A stretch of DNA of 12,107 bases from an uncultured Emergencia sp. (lineage in GTDB: Bacteria; Bacillota; Clostridia; Peptostreptococcales; Anaerovoracaceae). This document shows, piece after piece, positions 7,807 to 12,107 of the stretch. The notes beneath the pieces were generated by a model, which had not been told where the DNA came from, ran no database searches, and saw nothing but the letters and a program-made list of their open reading frames with translations. Position numbers and translations under genes: made by a program. The stretch lies in assembly GCA_937997955.1 (NCBI GenBank), contig CALLDR010000088.1, positions 1 to 12,107 of the forward strand, read 5' to 3'. Numbering within the stretch: position 1 is the stretch's first letter; the number at the start of each line of letters is the position of its first letter.

Positions 7807-9390
7807 ATGTGTTCCATTATGGGCTATACCGGCAGGGCGCTCGCTCTGGCGGAACTGAAAAAGGGCTTTGACGAGACCACCTCCCGAGGCCCCGATATGA
7901 CCAAACTCCTCGAATTAAAGCGCGGCATGCTGGGCTTTCACCGCCTGGCCATCATGGGGCTGTCCCCAGCGGGGATGCAGCCCTTCACCCTGGGCGGCGT
8001 ATCCTGTGTCTGCAACGGCGAGATCTACGGATTCCGCCCGATGCGGGAGTCTCTGCGGTCAAAAGGTTATTCCTTTAAAAGCGACTCTGACTGCGAGATT
8101 CTGATCCCCCTCTATCTGGAATACGGCACGGATATGTTCGCCATGCTGGACGCGGAATTCGCCATGATTCTCTATGATGAAGGCCGCGACCGCTTTATCG
8201 CCGCCAGGGACCCCATCGGCATACGCCCATTATATTACGGTTACGATGCAGAGGGAGAAATACTCTTCGCCTCTGAAGCGAAGAACCTGGTCGGACTCGC
8301 CGACCGCATCCTCCCCTTCCCTCCGGGCCATTACTATATCGACGGAAAATTCCACAGCTATCGCGATATGACAATTGTTGCCGAATATTGCCATGATGAT
8401 CTCGATACCATCTGTCACGTCATTCACGATAAGCTGGTTGCTGGAATCGAAAAACGCCTGGACGCAGATGCCCCTGTTGGCTTTCTGCTTTCAGGCGGTC
8501 TGGATTCCTCTCTGGTCTGCGCTGTCTCCGCCCGGCTGCTGGCAAAACCTATCGAGACCTTTGCCATCGGCATGTCGGAGGACGCCATCGACCTGAAATA
8601 CGCCCGGCAGGTGGCCGATCACATCGGCAGCAGCCACCACGAGGTCATCATCACCAGGGACGACGTTATCGCCTCCCTGCCTGAGGTGGTCCACCTGCTG
8701 GGAACCTACGATATCACCACCATCAGAGCCTCCATCGGCATGTACCTGCTGTGTAAAGCCATTCACCAGCAGACCGACATCCGCGTCCTGCTGACCGGAG
8801 AAATATCCGATGAGCTCTTCGGTTACAAATACACTGATTTTGCCCCTTCCGCTGAGGCTTTTCAGGCGGAGTCCTGCAAGAGGATCTCTGAGCTGCACAT
8901 GTACGACGTTCTTCGCGCCGACCGGTGCATCTCGGTCAACTCTCTGGAGGCCCGGGTGCCTTTTGGCGATCTGGATTTCGTATCCTACGTCATGGGCATC
9001 GATCCTGCCATGAAGCTGAACACCTACGGCAAAGGAAAATACCTGCTTCGCCGCGCTTTTGACAGTCAGAACTACCTACCGAAATCCATTCTAATGCGCG
9101 AAAAAGCGGCCTTTTCTGACGCCGTAGGCCACTCCATGGTAGACCATCTGAAGGCCTACGCCGAGAGCTGCTATACAGACGCCGAGTTCCAGTCGCTCAA
9201 AGAGACTTACACCTCTCCGAAACCGTTCACAAAAGAATCCTTATTATACCGTGAACTCTTTGAGCGGTACTACCCGGGCCAATCTCACATGATCGCCGGC
9301 TACTGGATGCCGAACAAAGACTGGGAAGGCTGCGATGTAGACGACCCGTCGGCCCGCGTGCTGGCAAACTACGGCGACAGCGGCAAATAA
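7807..9390 (+). CDS. asnB: Asparagine synthase (glutamine-hydrolysing)
   Basis: AsnB makes asparagine from aspartate, ATP and the amide of glutamine. The 527-aa protein begins MCSIMGY, giving the N-terminal cysteine nucleophile of class II glutamine amidotransferases after Met removal. Glutaminase residues R46, N70-G71-E72 and D95 follow. The synthetase domain has the PP-loop LLSGGLDSS (227-235), LLTGEISDELFGY (328-340) and EARVPF (381-386). It resembles E. coli AsnB (554 aa) in order and size. GGAGGT lies 9 bases upstream of the ATG, and the 17-bp gap after glutamine synthetase implies one transcript. The upstream enzyme makes its amide donor, so the pair routes ammonia to asparagine. It should share the leader attenuation. 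Confidence 0.95.
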   Translation: MCSIMGYTGRALALAELKKGFDETTSRGPDMTKLLELKRGMLGFHRLAIMGLSPAGMQPFTLGGVSCVCNGEIYGFRPMRESLRSKGYSFKSDSDCEILIPLYLEYGTDMFAMLDAEFAMILYDEGRDRFIAARDPIGIRPLYYGYDAEGEILFASEAKNLVGLADRILPFPPGHYYIDGKFHSYRDMTIVAEYCHDDLDTICHVIHDKLVAGIEKRLDADAPVGFLLSGGLDSSLVCAVSARLLAKPIETFAIGMSEDAIDLKYARQVADHIGSSHHEVIITRDDVIASLPEVVHLLGTYDITTIRASIGMYLLCKAIHQQTDIRVLLTGEISDELFGYKYTDFAPSAEAFQAESCKRISELHMYDVLRADRCISVNSLEARVPFGDLDFVSYVMGIDPAMKLNTYGKGKYLLRRAFDSQNYLPKSILMREKAAFSDAVGHSMVDHLKAYAESCYTDAEFQSLKETYTSPKPFTKESLLYRELFERYYPGQSHMIAGYWMPNKDWEGCDVDDPSARVLANYGDSGK

Positions 9391-9419
9391 ACGGAAGGCA
9401 GACAAAATATATATCCAAC

Positions 9420-9458
9420 AAAAAGACCCGGCTGCGCTCTGCGATGCCGGGTCTTTTT
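9420..9458. terminator. Bidirectional terminator between asnB and the CoA-transferase gene
   Basis: AAAAAGACCCGG (9420-9431) pairs perfectly with CCGGGTCTTTTT (9447-9458) around a 15-base loop. The stem has a GC core and A/T ends, so it gives a hairpin plus T run on both strands. It ends the glutamine synthetase-asnB operon from the left and the dehydratase/CoA-transferase operon from the right. Confidence 0.9.
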
Positions 9459-9531
9459 GTATTATGGGTATATACTGTTGTTCCTGTTTATTATTTTCCG
9501 CCACTGCGTCTAAACGCAGCCTTTGTCCTTT

Positions 9532-10836
9532 TTATTCTGCATACGCGCAGTGAAATCTCCTGCCGTACTCTTCAATCAATCCTGGACGGAATCCCGGATG
9601 TGCCACCTGGATCAGGGCTTTGGCCCGCTCCCGCAGATTTTTGCCCCTCAGTCTGGCAATGCCGTATTCTGTGACCACGTAGTCCACGTCGGTGCGCAGA
9701 GTGGTCACCGCCGCGCCCTCGTCAAGAAGGGGCACGATCTTGGAAACCCGACCCTTTGACGCCGTAGAAGGGATTGCCATGATAGACCGTCCGCCTCTGC
9801 TCAGCTTTGCTCCTCTGACAAAGTCCACCTGACCTCCGGTTCCGCTGATCTGAGTCATTCCTACGCTCTCTGACGCGATTTGCCCCATCAGGTCCACCTG
9901 TATGCAGGAATTGATGGATACCAGATTGTCGTTCTGCCCGACTACATAGGGATCGTTGACGTAGCTGACGGGATACATGGCCACCGACGGATTGTCGTCC
10001 ACATAATCATACAGACGCCTGGATCCCATCAGAAAGGTGACCACTGTCTTCCCCGGATGCAGATTCTTCTTCGCGTTGGTGATAACCCCTTCCTCGATCA
10101 GCTCTACGACGCCGTCAGAGATCATTTCGGAATGAATACCCAGATCCTTCTTCTCCTTCAGAAACAGCAGCACCGCGTCAGGAATCGCCCCGATGCCTAA
10201 CTGCAGGGTGTCACCGTCCTGAATCAGTTTAGCGCAATTCTCCCCTATGGCTCTTTCCACCTCGCCGATCTCAGGCGGCGGCAGCTCGATGACCGCATGC
10301 TCCGCTTCGACAAAGCAGTCGATCTCCGAAACGTGGAGGACCGTATCGCCCAGAGTTCTGGGCATCTGATTGTTGACCTGAGCGATGACCCGCTTAGCCT
10401 GCTTCGCGGCCGGAAGGGTGTAGTCCACAGAAACGCCGCAGCTGACGTAGCCGTGCTTGTCCGGCGGTGTCACCTGGATTACAGCCACATCAACGCCAAG
10501 CAGCTCATCGAACAGCTTCGGCGTCTCGTGGAAGTTGCAGGGCGTAAAATCAGCTCTGCCGTCTTTGACTGCGCCTTTGGTCAAGCCGCCCACAAAGAGG
10601 GTGTTCAGCCGAAAGTGGCCTTCCATATCCGGCGCCGCGAAGCGGGCGTTTCCCAGCGGGAACATCTGGATCAGCTCTACGTCCGTATAATCCAGCTTAT
10701 GCTCTGCCAAAGCGTCGGTCAGTACGATGGGAATGCCAACCGCATGCCCCAGCACTACACGGTCGCCGGAATGGATCAGCCTGATCGCCTCTTCCGCCGT
10801 CCGCCTTCGCTCCGTATAAATCTTTTTCCATTCCAT
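9532..10836 (-). CDS. abfT: CoA-transferase, probably 4-hydroxybutyrate CoA-transferase
   Basis: This 434-aa enzyme belongs to the acetyl-CoA hydrolase/transferase family, which includes 4-hydroxybutyrate CoA-transferase (AbfT/Cat2) and butyryl-CoA:acetate CoA-transferase. The active-site glutamate expected to form the glutamyl-CoA intermediate is E237 in GIHSEMISDGV, matching E238 of Clostridium aminobutyricum AbfT. Other landmarks are QLGIGAIPDA (212-221), ISGTGGQVDF and the C-terminal VTEYGIARLRG. GGAGGA lies upstream of the ATG at 10836, and the gap to the dehydratase gene is 17 bp. That neighbour is the main reason to prefer 4-hydroxybutyrate as substrate, with acetyl-CoA as CoA donor. 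Related transferases acting on butyrate look very similar, so the exact substrate is inferred. Confidence 0.85.
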   Translation of the reverse strand: MEWKKIYTERRRTAEEAIRLIHSGDRVVLGHAVGIPIVLTDALAEHKLDYTDVELIQMFPLGNARFAAPDMEGHFRLNTLFVGGLTKGAVKDGRADFTPCNFHETPKLFDELLGVDVAVIQVTPPDKHGYVSCGVSVDYTLPAAKQAKRVIAQVNNQMPRTLGDTVLHVSEIDCFVEAEHAVIELPPPEIGEVERAIGENCAKLIQDGDTLQLGIGAIPDAVLLFLKEKKDLGIHSEMISDGVVELIEEGVITNAKKNLHPGKTVVTFLMGSRRLYDYVDDNPSVAMYPVSYVNDPYVVGQNDNLVSINSCIQVDLMGQIASESVGMTQISGTGGQVDFVRGAKLSRGGRSIMAIPSTASKGRVSKIVPLLDEGAAVTTLRTDVDYVVTEYGIARLRGKNLRERAKALIQVAHPGFRPGLIEEYGRRFHCAYAE

Positions 10837-10853
10837 CTGTCACTTCCTCCGGT

Positions 10854-12107
10854 CTATTCTTTCACCTTGGCGATTTTCTTAGCCAGCTCTTTTTTCCCAG
10901 GCAGGTTGCCCTGACGGGAGATCATGATCCTCTGCGCCTGCGGACTTCCCGCCCCGTGCAGGGATTCTGTACGGTATCCTACTGCGGCGGTGCCCAGACA
11001 CAGGTTTTCGATGAGGCGAAGGATGCGCAGACGATTCTCCACGCTGACGCCCTTGGCCGCCTTCAGATATTTTTCTACATATGGACCTACCACTGGGTCC
11101 CTCAGGTCTGCCTCCGACGGCGCTGTGACTACGATACCTCCGGCGATGTCCTCTGCCAGGCGGGCGATCTCATACGGAAATCTGGTCACGTTCTGCTTGC
11201 ACACGTTTGCCAGCAGCAGGTCGATGATATAGTTGCCTGACGCGGTTTTGTGACCTTCGGCGGAGCATGCGATGCCGCAGCCGTACAGTGTCTCGTTCAA
11301 GTGGATCATTTCGATGAGCTTGTCTTTGATGTGAGAAGCCCTGGCACAGCCGTTGTAATCCGCCGCCACAGCCGCCGCTCCGATCAAAACGTCTCCGACG
11401 CCGACCTTGCAGCCGCCGTAGCTCTGTCTGTGGTAGCCTGCGAACCGTTCCACCAGCATACCCGCGAACTCTGTCTCACCGTTCAGGAAGATTCTGTCGT
11501 TAGGCACGAATACATCTTCAAATACCACCAGGGCTTCCACACCTCCGAAGTCGCTGTTTCCCACGTCGATCTGTGAATCCTCCAACTTCCGGGTATCACA
11601 GGACTGTCTGCCGATGATCATAACGATGCCCTGGGCATCGGTCGGTACAGCAAAGGATATGGCATAGTCCCTGTCCTCCGGTCCCATGGCCACCGTCGGC
11701 ATGACGATCATCTCCTGAGAGTTGATGGCCCCGGTCTGATGCGCCTTCGCGCCGCGCACTACGATACCGTCAGAGCGGCGCTCCACCACTCGCAGATACA
11801 GATCTGGATCCTCCTGGTCGTGGGGCGCGCGTGCTCTGTCTCCCTTAGGATCTGTCATAGCCCCGTCCACCGTAAAATCGCGATCCTCACAGTAAGCCGC
11901 GTATTTCCTGAAGTTCTCGTGATAGTGAGTTCCGTACTTTTCATCGATCTCAAAGGTAGTGCTGTAGACCGCGTTAAATGCGTCCATGCCCACGCACCTT
12001 TGAAAGCAGGCTGCCGTCTGCTGTCCCAGAAGCCGCTGCATCTTCACTTTCTTCATCAGGTCTTCCGTGCTCTGATGGATGTGGAGAAAACGATTGACCT
12101 TCTCCCC
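10854..12107 (-). CDS. abfD: 4-hydroxybutyryl-CoA dehydratase / vinylacetyl-CoA isomerase (5' partial)
   Basis: AbfD is a [4Fe-4S] and FAD enzyme that dehydrates 4-hydroxybutyryl-CoA to crotonyl-CoA by a ketyl-radical route and isomerises vinylacetyl-CoA. The frame stays open to the window edge, reading GEKVNRFLHIHQSTEDL ahead of the first internal Met, so this is a 417-residue C-terminal part and roughly 65 residues are missing (family about 490). Cluster ligands are visible: C34 and C38 of the fragment (CFQRC, equivalent to C99 and C103) and the H and C of HRQSYGGCK (fragment 226 and 233, equivalent to H292 and C299), with the catalytic Tyr equivalent to Y296 and the Lys to K300 between and after them. 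HQTGA is also present. It is co-directional with the CoA-transferase that would supply its substrate. Identification is strong. Confidence 0.95.
   Translation of the reverse strand, partial: GEKVNRFLHIHQSTEDLMKKVKMQRLLGQQTAACFQRCVGMDAFNAVYSTTFEIDEKYGTHYHENFRKYAAYCEDRDFTVDGAMTDPKGDRARAPHDQEDPDLYLRVVERRSDGIVVRGAKAHQTGAINSQEMIVMPTVAMGPEDRDYAISFAVPTDAQGIVMIIGRQSCDTRKLEDSQIDVGNSDFGGVEALVVFEDVFVPNDRIFLNGETEFAGMLVERFAGYHRQSYGGCKVGVGDVLIGAAAVAADYNGCARASHIKDKLIEMIHLNETLYGCGIACSAEGHKTASGNYIIDLLLANVCKQNVTRFPYEIARLAEDIAGGIVVTAPSEADLRDPVVGPYVEKYLKAAKGVSVENRLRILRLIENLCLGTAAVGYRTESLHGAGSPQAQRIMISRQGNLPGKKELAKKIAKVKE

Noticed and set aside
9504..9519. Hairpin CTGCGT/ACGCAG near the asnB end as a second terminator
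   Set aside because: The stem is only 6 pairs and the T run is interrupted and displaced; the strong 9420-9458 terminator already explains this gap.

Overview
The window looks like chromosomal DNA of an anaerobic, amino-acid-fermenting member of the Clostridia (Bacillota). The support is a mid-50s GC impression, consensus sigma-A promoters, strong Shine-Dalgarno sites, a type III glutamine synthetase, a BadF-type amino-sugar kinase and the 4-hydroxybutyryl-CoA dehydratase/CoA-transferase pair. Species cannot be decided from the sequence.

Region A (about 170-5380) is an amino-sugar / peptidoglycan-sugar salvage locus. An RpiR-family regulator (+ strand) converges on a minus-strand run of nagB, nagA and murQ, preceded by a minus-strand BadF/NAGK-type kinase that is probably a GlcNAc/MurNAc kinase. 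Together they would turn MurNAc into D-lactate, acetate, ammonia and fructose-6-phosphate: kinase, then MurQ, NagA and NagB. The nagB promoter is a perfect consensus (TTGACA-17-TATAAT) and a perfect 15-bp palindrome lies on its start point, the expected place for RpiR-type repression. A 12/15 copy of the palindrome lies upstream of the kinase. No transporter or NagZ is in the window.

Region B (about 5440-9460) is a nitrogen-assimilation operon on the + strand: type III glutamine synthetase (glnN/glnA3), then asnB 17 bp downstream, closed by a strong bidirectional terminator. The leader is the most interesting piece. A perfect consensus promoter is followed by two small hairpins with six-base loops carrying A at position 1 and G at position 4, one base apart. 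The second overlaps the 5' arm of an intrinsic terminator. This is the architecture of an ANTAR-protein antitermination target.

Region C (about 9530-12107) is a minus-strand pair: 4-hydroxybutyryl-CoA dehydratase (abfD, 5' end beyond the window) followed by a CoA-transferase of the 4-hydroxybutyrate/acetyl-CoA hydrolase family. It fits 4-aminobutyrate or succinate fermentation toward crotonyl-CoA and butyrate.

The first 170 bases contain no gene that can be supported.
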